From: CAVYYW01 sp963772845
GTDB lineage: Bacteria > Bacillota > Bacilli > Bacillales > Sporolactobacillaceae
Assembly (NCBI GenBank): GCA_963772845.1
Contig: CAVYYW010000024.1
Span: forward strand, 42,803-106,802
Length of the DNA: 64,000 bases
Reading direction: 5' to 3'
In this document: in pieces, positions 33,256 to 41,426 of the stretch
How positions within the stretch are numbered: position 1 is the first letter of the stretch
How the letters are laid out: every line of letters begins with the position of its first letter
Program-made: the position numbers and the translations under genes
Notes under the pieces: generated by a model
The model's database searches: none
What the model was told of the DNA's origin: nothing
What the model saw: only the letters and a program-made list of their open reading frames with translations

Positions 33256-34512
33256 ACTCAAGAATTACTTGTGAATGTTAAAGAACAAGCAAAGCAGGCG
33301 CAGATTGCATCGAAAACGCTATCTCTGCTCTCAACTCAGGAAAAAAATGAGGCGCTGCACATTATTGCAGACGCTTTGGAACAAGAAACAGCTTCGATTT
33401 TAAAAGAAAATGAAAAAGACTTGCAGAACGGCAAAGAAAAAGGCTTTACTGAGGCATTTATGGACAGGCTTCGGTTAACGGAAGACCGTGTTAAAGCCTT
33501 TGCTGACGGTTTACGGGAAGTGGCAGAGCTTGAAGACCCAATCGGAGAGGTCTTATCAGACTGGACACTCGAAAATGGCTTGCAAGTGGAGCAGGTTCGT
33601 GTTCCGCTTGGCGTTATTGGCATGATCTATGAAGCGCGTCCAAACGTGACGGTTGATGCTTCCGGACTTGCTCTGAAATCCGGCAATGCTATTGTCTTAA
33701 AGGGCGGTTCAAACGCCTTGAATTCAAATAAAGGCATCGTAAAAGTCATTCATGATGCCCTTCCAAAAACGAGCATCCCGGTAGAAGCGGTTCAATTAAT
33801 TGCCACCACAGACCGTGAAGCAACCAATCAGCTCTTTACGATGAAAGAACACATTGATGTGCTGATCCCTCGCGGCGGCGGCGCACTGATCAATACCGTC
33901 GTTAACAACGCCACGGTTCCTGTCCTTGAGACCGGCGTCGGCAACTGTCATATCTATATAGATGAAGAAGCAGCGCCACAAAAGGCGATTGATATTCTGA
34001 TTAACGCAAAAACGGATCGGCCTGCTGTCTGTAATGCAGCCGAAACGCTGATCGTTCACAATAACTGGCTTGAAAAGCATAAAGACGAGCTCGAACAGGC
34101 ATTAAAAGATCATAATATTGAGGTCCATGGCGATGAGAAAATTGTTGAGACTTTTTCTGATGCTATTCCGGCTAATGAAAAGGATTGGACCGATGAATAT
34201 CTTGGTCTTGCCATTGCCATCAAAACGGTGGATGACGTTCAAGGTGCGATTGACCACATCGAAAAATACGGCACCAAGCACTCAGAAGCCATTGTGACTG
34301 AGAACCATAAAACAGCCGCATTGTTTAGAAATCAAGTCGATGCAGCGGCGGTTTATCACAATGCATCCACCCGATTTACTGACGGTTCCGCTCTCGGCTT
34401 TGGCGCCGAAATCGGTATTTCGACCCAAAAGCTTCATGCCCGAGGACCAATGGGACTGCCGGCACTCACCACAATCAAGTACTGCATGACCGGAAACGGC
34501 CAAGTGCGATGA
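33253..34512 (+). CDS. proA: Glutamate-5-semialdehyde dehydrogenase (gamma-glutamyl phosphate reductase)
   Basis: Second enzyme of proline synthesis, reducing gamma-glutamyl phosphate with NADPH. Family signatures are PLGVIGMIYEARPNVTVDA (about 102-120), LKGGSNA, the VLETGVGNCHIYID segment with the catalytic Cys region, and C-terminal ARGPMGLPALTT. The frame is open upstream to ATT 33253 with ideal spacing from AGGAGG, giving 419 residues (beginning fMet-TQELLVNVKEQA). A GTG 33271 start gives 413 residues. A typical proA starts around the former position. Confidence 0.95.
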   Translation: MTQELLVNVKEQAKQAQIASKTLSLLSTQEKNEALHIIADALEQETASILKENEKDLQNGKEKGFTEAFMDRLRLTEDRVKAFADGLREVAELEDPIGEVLSDWTLENGLQVEQVRVPLGVIGMIYEARPNVTVDASGLALKSGNAIVLKGGSNALNSNKGIVKVIHDALPKTSIPVEAVQLIATTDREATNQLFTMKEHIDVLIPRGGGALINTVVNNATVPVLETGVGNCHIYIDEEAAPQKAIDILINAKTDRPAVCNAAETLIVHNNWLEKHKDELEQALKDHNIEVHGDEKIVETFSDAIPANEKDWTDEYLGLAIAIKTVDDVQGAIDHIEKYGTKHSEAIVTENHKTAALFRNQVDAAAVYHNASTRFTDGSALGFGAEIGISTQKLHARGPMGLPALTTIKYCMTGNGQVR

Positions 34513-34530
34513 TTATAGCAGATTAATGAT

Positions 34531-34559
34531 AAAGGAACGGCGGTTGCCGTTCCTTTTTT
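34531..34559 (+). terminator. Terminator of proBA
   Basis: AAAGGAACGGC pairs with GCCGTTCCTTT around GGTT, then TTTTTT. Confidence 0.9.
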
Positions 34560-34598
34560 GCAGCAAGCATGTAATCATATAAAAAGCAAAACCTATAG

Positions 34599-34631
34599 AA
34601 AAAGCACCCACGGGAATCCAACCTGTGGGTG
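34599..34631 (-). terminator. Terminator of the first FTR1 gene
   Basis: CACCCACAGG pairs with CCCGTGGGTG on the minus strand, followed by CTTTTT. Confidence 0.8.
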
Positions 34632-34645
34632 TTTAATCATTTTTT

Positions 34646-35611
34646 TCAATTATGAGATTGTGAGGCTTGTAATTGTTTTCTTCTTTTTCCGACTCTGACA
34701 TGCTCGGCAGTAAAGTAAGAGCCTAGAACAAAGACAGCGGCCAACAGTTGCGCAACGAGTCCCTCTACATTCGGGAAGACCGCGAACCACATGCCCATCC
34801 AGCCTGGAATAGGCAAATTAAGTGCTGTTGTTGGAAGCCAGCTTGCTAGCTGAAGCTCCTGGACACTTTCACCGACCATGACGATTAAGACGGCGCCAAG
34901 CATTACACCTGTCAGGACAAGCATTTTCTTATAAGGGAGCTTGCGTTGAAGTATAAAGGTGAGAACTGCAACAATCAGTGTTAGGAATAAGCCGATCGAT
35001 GTTCCGATCAGGATAATTTCAGAGCCTGCTTTTAATCTCAAATCCTGCAAAAATAGAACGATCTCGAATCCTTCACGGTAAACGGCTGAAAATCCAAGCA
35101 GTGCGAGACCAATATAAGTTGCCGGGATATTGTGGTCAGCATTTTCAATCAGCTGCTTCTTTTTCTTATTGTGCATGCCGATCCAGCCGGTCCAGTAAAT
35201 TTTGTGAAAAAACCAATTCATAACAATCAGCAGGACAACGATGGCTAACAGCCCTGTCGCTGCCTGAATGTTTAATTCAGACGCTGGAATGACAGAAATG
35301 ATTGCCACGACGATAAACCATGTGATCAGTGAGCTGATGAAACCGACACCGGCCCCGGAAGCAATCGGCTTCCAAAACACCTGCTTCTTTCTCATCAAGC
35401 CCGCCGTAATCGCAGACAGCACCAGAATCGCTTCGAGCCCCTCCCTGAAAACAAGGATGCCAGTGTTGACGATGCCGGCTGTATGACTCATTTTAGGCGC
35501 AACAGCCTGCGGATTGCCGTGGGACGTAATACCTTGCCAAACCAAGACACTAATTATAAGCATTACTGCCAAAACAGTAAGAATAAACTTCGGATTAAAA
35601 AAACGACGCAT
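34646..35611 (-). CDS. FTR1-family iron permease (EfeU-like)
   Basis: A 321-residue membrane permease with about seven helices. Two REGLE-type iron motifs lie in helices 1 and 4 of the core: FREGLEAIL (about 55-63) and YREGFEIVL (about 178-186). FTR1/EfeU proteins move ferric or ferrous iron using these glutamates. The promoter is perfect (TTGACA, 17 bases, TACAAT) and is covered downstream by a 14/15 match to the Fur core. No EfeO or EfeB gene follows, so it acts alone or with partners elsewhere. The start has GAGGAGGG upstream. Confidence 0.92.
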   Translation of the reverse strand: MRRFFNPKFILTVLAVMLIISVLVWQGITSHGNPQAVAPKMSHTAGIVNTGILVFREGLEAILVLSAITAGLMRKKQVFWKPIASGAGVGFISSLITWFIVVAIISVIPASELNIQAATGLLAIVVLLIVMNWFFHKIYWTGWIGMHNKKKKQLIENADHNIPATYIGLALLGFSAVYREGFEIVLFLQDLRLKAGSEIILIGTSIGLFLTLIVAVLTFILQRKLPYKKMLVLTGVMLGAVLIVMVGESVQELQLASWLPTTALNLPIPGWMGMWFAVFPNVEGLVAQLLAAVFVLGSYFTAEHVRVGKRRKQLQASQSHN

Positions 35612-35635
35612 ATGTACCCTCCTCTTTAGTGATAC

Positions 35636-35684
35636 TGATAATCATTCTCAATATCATTGTAGAGGCAGTTTCCAGTTCTGTCAA
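35636..35684 (-). promoter_or_regulatory. Promoter with Fur box of the first FTR1 gene
   Basis: On the minus strand TTGACA (35679-35684), 17-base spacer, TACAAT (35656-35661). TGATAATCATTCTCA on the plus strand (35636-35650) matches TGATAATNATTATCA at 14 of 15 positions just past the -10, so iron-bound Fur would block initiation. The -35 overlaps the end of the Nudix gene. Confidence 0.9.
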
Positions 35685-36136
35685 TCACCCAAAGCGGAAT
35701 TTTTCAGATAAAGCGCCTTAGCCTTAGTTTCAGCAAGCCCAATATATTTTTTAAAAAAGCCGGCTGCCGTTGGGTGGCTTAGGATATCTTCGGTCGTCAT
35801 CCAGAATACGGCTGCCACTTCGTCAGCACTTTGAGCCGCCGCTTCCCCGCCTGCATATTCACAAAGAAACACCACGTCGACCACATGCTTGCCGGAATCC
35901 GTCACAAATGAGGAACTGCACACATAGTGCATGGCGTCTTTGACTTCAATGCCGACTTCTTCCATAATTTCGCGCTTAAGGGTGCGCTCCAGTATGTTTG
36001 CCGTGTCGCCTTCCCGATCAGTTTTTCCGCCAACAAGAGAAAGCTCGCCGCCCGCATGTTCTTCCTTTTCACTTCGCTTAATGATTAGCCACTTATCATC
36101 CTTGATAATGGCACCTTCCACATTTACGATGAACAT
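35681..36136 (-). CDS. Nudix hydrolase
   Basis: A 151-residue Nudix protein from ATG 36136 (GGCGGAAG upstream). The box reads GGKTDREGD...LKREIMEEVGI: the REUxEExGU half is perfect, but the first half is about three residues longer than the canonical Gx5Ex7. The N-terminal MFIVNVEGAIIKDDKWLIIKRS is typical of MutT-like enzymes. It overlaps the 3' end of the GNAT gene by 13 bases and is coupled to it. The substrate is unknown (oxidised nucleotides or NDP-sugars are usual). Confidence 0.85.
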   Translation of the reverse strand: MFIVNVEGAIIKDDKWLIIKRSEKEEHAGGELSLVGGKTDREGDTANILERTLKREIMEEVGIEVKDAMHYVCSSSFVTDSGKHVVDVVFLCEYAGGEAAAQSADEVAAVFWMTTEDILSHPTAAGFFKKYIGLAETKAKALYLKNSALGD

Positions 36137-36621
36137 TTTCTTCCGCCTTTCGTTGAAAAAAATTGTACGGGCCCATCCCAATTGTCTTTTCTTATTTCTT
36201 TGAATGTGCCGCTTGTGTATTCCTGAATGACTTTTCGCCAAAAAACTTGTGCAGGGAGATTTTCTTCCATTTCTGCAACCTCCCAATCCCCTTCTAATAG
36301 ATCGAACAGATGGAATGCCACAAGCTTTCCAATTCCTCTTTTCCGATATTTTTTCATAATGAAGAACTCAGCTATGGCGAAATAATCCGGATCCTGATGC
36401 TCCCTGATCAAAGCGAATCCCGCATACTTGTCATCCACAGTAATTAAAAAGGGGCGTCTTCCCTCTTCCGTCCAATAATGATCAAGGTATTTGTAGCCAT
36501 ACAAGCCATGTTCATTGACATCCTCAGGATCGAATTCAGTGAAATCATATTTATAAAGCTCCATTAAGTGCCGCAGCACAGGCTTTTTATTCAGCGGAGC
36601 TGCTTTAATTTTTATTTTCAT
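36124..36621 (-). CDS. GNAT acetyltransferase
   Basis: A 165-residue GNAT from ATG 36621, which has AAGGAGA eight bases upstream; the earlier in-frame ATG lacks a site. FIMKKYRKRGIGKLVAFHLF (about 92-111) is the acetyl-CoA binding helix, and YWTEEGRRPFLI and GFALI form the core strands. Similar proteins are often fused or linked to Nudix enzymes, as here, where the two genes overlap. The substrate is unknown. Confidence 0.85.
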   Translation of the reverse strand: MKIKIKAAPLNKKPVLRHLMELYKYDFTEFDPEDVNEHGLYGYKYLDHYWTEEGRRPFLITVDDKYAGFALIREHQDPDYFAIAEFFIMKKYRKRGIGKLVAFHLFDLLEGDWEVAEMEENLPAQVFWRKVIQEYTSGTFKEIRKDNWDGPVQFFSTKGGRKCSS

Positions 36622-36763
36622 GTGGCGTCTCCTTGGTTGTTTAGGCATGGGGGAATTTACTTTCTGTGCTTTTATAATCGGTCTACATATTTTTAATCGC
36701 TTCGTTGATAATCCGTCTATTTCTATAGTTCCATTTCAGTCAGCTTAAATCCTTGTTTGAATG

Positions 36764-37074
36764 AGGCAAAAAAGCTCTCTTTTTTGCTTCCGATTAAATT
36801 TAGAAGGAAACGAAGTGCCTGGCACTTCGCTCCTTATTTCAAGAATGACAAAAATGAAGGCTGATTTGGACTGATGGGGCTTCATTTTTCCGTTGGTGAG
36901 CTGGACGCTTCTCAGATTGAACAGCTTTGGGAGGAATTGAAATGATTTTGAGGCAAAAAAGCTCTCTTTTTTGCTTCCGATCAAATTCAGAAGGAAACGA
37001 AGTGCCTGGCACTTCGCTCCTTATTTCAGAATGACAAAAATGAAGCGTTTCTGAACTGTGGGGCTTCATTTTTC
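36764..37074 (+). repeat. Direct duplication (offset 186) with GAAGTGCCTGGCACTTC palindrome
   Basis: Units at 36764-36890 and 36950-37074 share GAGGCAAAAAAGCTCTC, TTTTTTGCTTCCGAT, GGAAACGAAGTGCC, TGGCACTTCGCTCC and GGGGCTTCATTTTTC. Each has a perfect GAAGTGCC/GGCACTTC palindrome and an outer AATGAAG/CTTCATT pair. The gap 36622-37304 holds this, a terminator and a phased array, and no gene. Confidence 0.85.
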
Positions 37075-37086
37075 TTTGATTGAAGG

Positions 37087-37118
37087 GCAAAAAGTTTCAC
37101 GTGGGTGAAACTTTTTGC
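37087..37118. terminator. Perfect 14-base hairpin
   Basis: GCAAAAAGTTTCAC and GTGAAACTTTTTGC around GTGG. It is terminator-like in both directions; it lies beyond the NERD gene end on the minus strand. Confidence 0.6.
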
Positions 37119-37196
37119 TTAGATTATTCAATTTTGACATGAGCGTGGTTGATTCGGCGAAGATTTTCAGGCGTTCGGCACATCGAAATAACTTTT

Positions 37197-37286
37197 ATGT
37201 GCCGATTTGGTCAACTTATGTGCCATTTTTCATTTTAATGTGCCGATTTGACCATTATATGTGCCAGAATTTATCACATATGTGCC
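37197..37286 (+). repeat. Phased array, core ATGTGCC every 20-21 bases (5 cores)
   Basis: Cores start at 37197, 37218, 37238, 37259 and 37280. An inverted core GGCACAT lies at 37177-37183. GCCGA and GCCA alternate as in the array at 6632, but spacers differ. It ends 19 bases from the NERD stop codon. Confidence 0.85.
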
Positions 37287-37304
37287 AAAGTAAAATTTTC
37301 CCTT

Positions 37305-38297
37305 TTACCGACTTTCCTGCTCAATCCTTTCTTTTAAATTAGCATAAGAAAGCTCATAGATTCTGCCTTTATTATCTCCTGTGCTACTGAGCTCCAGCTT
37401 TTTGATCAGCTTTAATGCAACGGATCTGGATTCAATCAGCAGCATTTCCCTGAAATCTCGATTTGTAATGGATTTTCCAAATAACAGGTAATAGTCAGCC
37501 AGTGTGGGGAGGTGCGCATTTTTATCAGCGTAGCCGCAATGCTTGCAGTGCCAGCTCGCCTTATCTCTCCTCATAGGTATGCGGAAGCAGCCGGGACAAT
37601 GCACGCCACGGATAATGTGCGCAGGATCAATGCGTTGATTCTTCATGAGATCGGCGTCTAGCGGAGTATTTTCTTTAATTAGAAGTTTGGAGATTTTCTT
37701 AGGTCCTTTTGGGGCAAGAGGTTCTTGGTGGTAGCGGGATTCAATCGACTGGATTTTTGACAGCAGGGCGGGCGGTTTTATCACTTTCTGAAAGGCTTCT
37801 TTGTGGCCGGGCGCAATTCTGATAATCGCAGAGGGCTGGCTGAAAACGACAAGTGTTTCGATAGGAATGTCTGGAAATCGGTGTTTTTTCAGCCATGCTT
37901 TGAGATGCTGGGCTTGACGGTTTACCTGTAAAATGGGGCAGTCGAACCCTCTATTTCCAGATGGGCTCGTTTGGATGAGCTGGCGAACGGGGTAATCAAG
38001 AAAAAGCTCTTTCGCATAATTTTTGACCTCTAAGATGAGCATGAATCGCCGAGTAATGAGCAATCGGTCCATTTGAAAAAAGGAACCGTGCCCATCAGGG
38101 ATTCGAACATTTTTCACAATGGTATACTGATCCTTCGCTAGAAATTTCATCGGAAAATCGAGCGTCGACTCGCCTGTGATCCCGGACCGGTAATTGGCGA
38201 GCTGGTTATTTAGCAGAGGCCATTTCGTGTGACTCTCTGGCAGCCGACGCACCATGGCCTCATACCGTTCAACATAAATCGGGATGCTCAATCGCAT
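37305..38297 (-). CDS. NERD-domain protein with C-terminal zinc ribbon
   Basis: About 330 residues. A nuclease-related domain (NERD, about 35-150) shows GITGESTLDF, then DRLLITRRFMLILEVKNY with the acidic-x-K pair of the restriction-endonuclease-like fold. The C-terminal region has CPGC and CKHC pairs (about 240-262) forming a zinc ribbon, then a helical DNA-binding-like tail. The role is possibly DNA repair or processing. ATG 38297 is only two bases from AGGAGG; TTG 38291, eight bases away, is an equally good start. It is cotranscribed with the upstream GNAT gene. Confidence 0.8.
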   Translation of the reverse strand: MRLSIPIYVERYEAMVRRLPESHTKWPLLNNQLANYRSGITGESTLDFPMKFLAKDQYTIVKNVRIPDGHGSFFQMDRLLITRRFMLILEVKNYAKELFLDYPVRQLIQTSPSGNRGFDCPILQVNRQAQHLKAWLKKHRFPDIPIETLVVFSQPSAIIRIAPGHKEAFQKVIKPPALLSKIQSIESRYHQEPLAPKGPKKISKLLIKENTPLDADLMKNQRIDPAHIIRGVHCPGCFRIPMRRDKASWHCKHCGYADKNAHLPTLADYYLLFGKSITNRDFREMLLIESRSVALKLIKKLELSSTGDNKGRIYELSYANLKERIEQESR

Positions 38298-38303
38298 CAC
38301 CTC

Positions 38304-38768
38304 CTACCTAAGTTCTTTTGCAACAAAAGTCCTGGTATGCGCAAATCCTTCCTTTTGATAAAAGCGTTGTGCCCCTTCATTTGCGGCCCAGTAGTCAAGT
38401 TCAACCCTGTCGCCTCCCCACTCATTCGACTCCTTATAAATCGCATCCATTAGCGCTGATCCGTAGCCTTTGCTCCTTTCCGTTTCTGAAACACTAATTT
38501 GATGGACATATACTGAACGGGAAGCTTTTTTGAATGCGGAACCCGGATGTTCTTTGAACTCAATCCACGCAAAGCCAAGCGCCTCATCATTGTCTTCAAG
38601 CAGCAAAAACATAAATTTTTCATTATCTATGACACTCTTAAATTTCTCTGTCACTGCTTCTAAGTTATAGGGCATAAACAGGTCCGGACGCAGCTTCACA
38701 TGAACCTCCTGCACATGCTTATTCAGTTTTGCAATGGTATTGTAATCCTTTGTTCGTGTGATTTTCAT
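38304..38768 (-). CDS. GNAT acetyltransferase
   Basis: A 154-residue GNAT. VYVHQISVSETERSKGYGSALMD (about 86-108) includes the acetyl-CoA loop, and WAANEGAQRFYQKEGF (about 130-145) is the conserved NxxAxxFYxxxGF C-terminus. The ribosome site is weak (GAGG about 12 bases upstream). The NERD gene begins 6-13 bases after its stop depending on its true start. The substrate is unknown. Confidence 0.85.
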   Translation of the reverse strand: MKITRTKDYNTIAKLNKHVQEVHVKLRPDLFMPYNLEAVTEKFKSVIDNEKFMFLLLEDNDEALGFAWIEFKEHPGSAFKKASRSVYVHQISVSETERSKGYGSALMDAIYKESNEWGGDRVELDYWAANEGAQRFYQKEGFAHTRTFVAKELR

Positions 38769-38881
38769 ATTCTCACATGCCTTTCCCTCAAAATAGTTCC
38801 TCGTTCTTCAAAGATTCGACATTCTCATTCGTTTTCCTTTCCAGCATCCTAGCCCTTCCTGAAAATAATTTCTTTTTAACC

Positions 38882-38910
38882 TTGCATTATCCGTTTGAAT
38901 ATTATATATT
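38882..38910 (+). promoter_or_regulatory. Promoter of the thrS leader
   Basis: TTGCAT (38882-38887), 17-base spacer, TATATT (38905-38910), about 20 bases before the first T-box leader begins. Confidence 0.65.
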
Positions 38911-38928
38911 TTATAACAATATTAAAAG

Positions 38929-39170
38929 CAATGAGAAGGACATGAGTTATTCTGACCGGTTTACAGAAAGGGAAGCAGCGCTGAGAGCTTCCTGACACAG
39001 GGGAATGACTGACCACCTTTAAGCTGCAGCGGGGAAATTCAAGTATCTGCTGCCGTCGATGCGACGTTATCGCAAATTGAGCCATTGGATCAATCCGATG
39101 GAAATCAAGGTGGAACCACGGGTATACACGCACTCGTCCTTATTTTAAGGATGGGTGCGTTTTTTATTTT
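38929..39170 (+). ncRNA. T-box riboswitch 1 (threonine) of thrS
   Basis: The leader starts with the AATGAGAAGGACATGAG block. Candidate specifier is ACC (39012-39014) in GACTGACCACC. The stem III region has the conserved CGTTA, and the T-box is AAATCAAGGTGGAACCACG (39102-39120), whose TGGA bulge pairs with UCCA of tRNA-Thr. The competing terminator is CGCAC.CGTCCTTA with TAAGGATGGGTGCG, then TTTTTT (39129-39166). Confidence 0.93.
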
Positions 39171-39182
39171 ATATAAAACTGG

Positions 39183-39420
39183 CAATGAAAAGGACACCAG
39201 CCATTCACACCTGGCCGACAGAGAAGGAAGCGTTGCTGAGAGCTTCCTGGCCAAGGAGAAGAACTGACCACCTTTGAGCTGCAGCGGGGAAAATCGAGTA
39301 TCCGCTGCCGTCAACTGCAACGTTACCGCAGCCTGAGCCATCGGAGCACCATCCGATGGAAATCAAGGTGGAACCACGGGTCAATACACTCGTCCTTATT
39401 TAAGGACGGGTGTTTTTTAT
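39183..39420 (+). ncRNA. T-box riboswitch 2 (threonine) of thrS
   Basis: It is a second complete leader in tandem, largely parallel to the first: AATGAAAAGGACACC start, GAACTGACCACC with specifier ACC (39267-39269), AACGTTACCGC in stem III, T-box AATCAAGGTGGAACCACGGG (39361-39380), and terminator CACTCGTCCTTA with TAAGGACGGGTG plus TTTTTT (39387-39418). Confidence 0.93.
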
Positions 39421-39445
39421 ATATAAAAAACAGGAGGAATTAACT

Positions 39446-41332
39446 ATGAATCAGATTAAAGTAAGCTTTCCGGATGGTTCTGAAAAGCTTTTTGCAAAAG
39501 GCATTTCACTTGAGGAGATCGCCGCATCCATCAGTCCTGGACTGAAAAAGCAGGCAGTGGCGGGAAAAGTCGATGGCACTCTCTATGATTTACGCCGGCC
39601 GCTGGAGCATGATGCGAGCATTGAAATCCTCACTTCGAACTCTGAAGAAGGTGTGAAGATCATCCGCCATACTTCCGCTCATGTTCTTGCACAGGCAGTC
39701 AAACGAATTTACGGTAATGTGCATTTGGGTGTCGGGCCTGTTATTGAAAACGGCTTTTATTATGATATCGATCTTTCTCAAAGCGTTGGTGTCGATGACC
39801 TGGCTCTCATTGAAAAAGAGATGCAGAAGATTATAAACGAAAATCATCCCATTCACCGGATTGAAATGACTCGTGAAGAAGCAGAAAAACAGCTGACGGA
39901 TCCGCTCAAGCTCGAGCTTCTGAAGGATATTCCAGAAAGTGAAACGATCACATTTTATCAGCAGGGTGAGTTTATGGATCTGTGCCGCGGCCCTCACCTG
40001 CCTTCGACTGGCTTTATCAAAGCCTTCAAGCTGACAAACGTGTCGGGTGCTTATTGGCGCGGGGACAGTGATAATCAGGTGCTGCAGCGTATTTATGGTG
40101 TGGCTTTTGATAAGAAAAGAGGACTGGAAGATTATTTCGTTTTTCTTGAAGAGGCGGCGAAACGGAATCACCGGAAACTTGGCAACGAGCTTGACCTGTT
40201 CATGTTTTCAGAGGAGGCACCCGGGATGCCGTTTTATTTGCCAAATGGCCAGATCATCCGAAATGAACTTGAGCAATTTTTAAGAGCGCTGCAGCAGAAA
40301 AATGATTACCTGGAAGTCCGCACGCCGTTCATGATGAATCAGCGATTATGGGAGAAGTCGGGGCACTGGGATCATTATAAGGAGAATATGTATTTTTCGG
40401 AGGTGGATCAGGCAACATTTGCGTTGAAGCCGATGAACTGTCCCGGCCACATGCTGATTTATAAAAACCAACTGCATTCGTATCGCGATCTGCCAATCCG
40501 GATGGCGGAATTCGGTCAGGTGCACCGGCATGAATTCAGCGGCGCGCTGAATGGCCTGCTTAGAGTCCGGACGTTTTGCCAGGATGACGCACATATTTTT
40601 GTGACACCGGAACAGATAGAAAATGAGATTAAAGCTGTGATTAAGCAGGTGGATGAGGTGTATTCAACACTGGGGTTCGCGTATGAAGTGGAACTGTCGA
40701 CGCGTCCCGATGATTCGATGGGCAGTAATGAGCTGTGGACTGCAGCAGAAGGCGCCCTTTCAAATGTCCTTGAAGATTTGGCGATCGATTATCGGGTAAA
40801 TGCGGGGGATGGCGCCTTTTACGGGCCAAAAATAGATTTTCATATCCGGGATGCTCTGAACAGAAGCCATCAATGCGCAACAATACAGCTTGATTTTCAG
40901 ATGCCTGAAAAATTTGACCTGAATTATATCGATGAAAATAATCAAAAACAGCGGCCAGTCGTGATTCACCGCGCGATCTGCGGCTCTATGGACCGATTTA
41001 TCGGGATTCTGACAGAGCACTTTGCCGGCGTTTTTCCGGTGTGGCTGGCTCCGGTACAGGTCAAGATTATTCCTGTTTCACCAGACGTCCATGAACCCTA
41101 TGCGTCAGCTGCAGTCGACAAACTAAAGCAGGTAGGCGTTCGGGTTGAGATCGATGCACGAAACGAAAAGCTTGGCTACAAAATCCGTGAAGCGCAAATG
41201 AAAAAGATCCCTTATGTTCTTGTAGTCGGGGACCAAGAGTCTGAAAGCGGCTCTGTCACGCTCAGAAAATATGGTGAGGAAAAGACTGAAACTGTTCCCA
41301 CTCGATGCATTTATGAAAAGCTTAGCCTTTGA
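39446..41332 (+). CDS. thrS: Threonine-tRNA ligase
   Basis: A 628-residue class IIa aminoacyl-tRNA synthetase. It has an N-terminal TGS domain (about 1-60), then the editing domain with HTSAHVLAQAVKR (about 70-82) and the later editing Cys/His region. The catalytic core has MNCPGHMLIYK (motif 2 region, about 333-343), RTFCQDDAHIF, GDGAFYGPKIDFHI and motif 3 in VIHRAICGSMDRFIGIL. The C-terminal anticodon domain ends VTLRKYGEEKTETVP. Start ATG 39446 is eight bases after AGGAGG; the longer frame lacks a site. It is controlled by two T-boxes. Confidence 0.98.
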   Translation: MNQIKVSFPDGSEKLFAKGISLEEIAASISPGLKKQAVAGKVDGTLYDLRRPLEHDASIEILTSNSEEGVKIIRHTSAHVLAQAVKRIYGNVHLGVGPVIENGFYYDIDLSQSVGVDDLALIEKEMQKIINENHPIHRIEMTREEAEKQLTDPLKLELLKDIPESETITFYQQGEFMDLCRGPHLPSTGFIKAFKLTNVSGAYWRGDSDNQVLQRIYGVAFDKKRGLEDYFVFLEEAAKRNHRKLGNELDLFMFSEEAPGMPFYLPNGQIIRNELEQFLRALQQKNDYLEVRTPFMMNQRLWEKSGHWDHYKENMYFSEVDQATFALKPMNCPGHMLIYKNQLHSYRDLPIRMAEFGQVHRHEFSGALNGLLRVRTFCQDDAHIFVTPEQIENEIKAVIKQVDEVYSTLGFAYEVELSTRPDDSMGSNELWTAAEGALSNVLEDLAIDYRVNAGDGAFYGPKIDFHIRDALNRSHQCATIQLDFQMPEKFDLNYIDENNQKQRPVVIHRAICGSMDRFIGILTEHFAGVFPVWLAPVQVKIIPVSPDVHEPYASAAVDKLKQVGVRVEIDARNEKLGYKIREAQMKKIPYVLVVGDQESESGSVTLRKYGEEKTETVPTRCIYEKLSL

Positions 41333-41367
41333 AATTGAAAAGAAACAACTCTAATTTACATGATTGA

Positions 41368-41396
41368 GGCCCTTAACGTTTCGTTAAGGGTTTTCC
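41368..41396 (+). terminator. Terminator of thrS
   Basis: CCCTTAACG pairs with CGTTAAGGG around TTT, then TTTT. Confidence 0.85.
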
Positions 41397-41426
41397 TATT
41401 TGCGAATCAATCCCATACCGGGTTTT

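Noticed and set aside
39590..40171. 193-residue antisense frame inside thrS
   Set aside because: It is wholly opposite the strongly conserved threonyl-tRNA synthetase frame and has no binding site or family motif.
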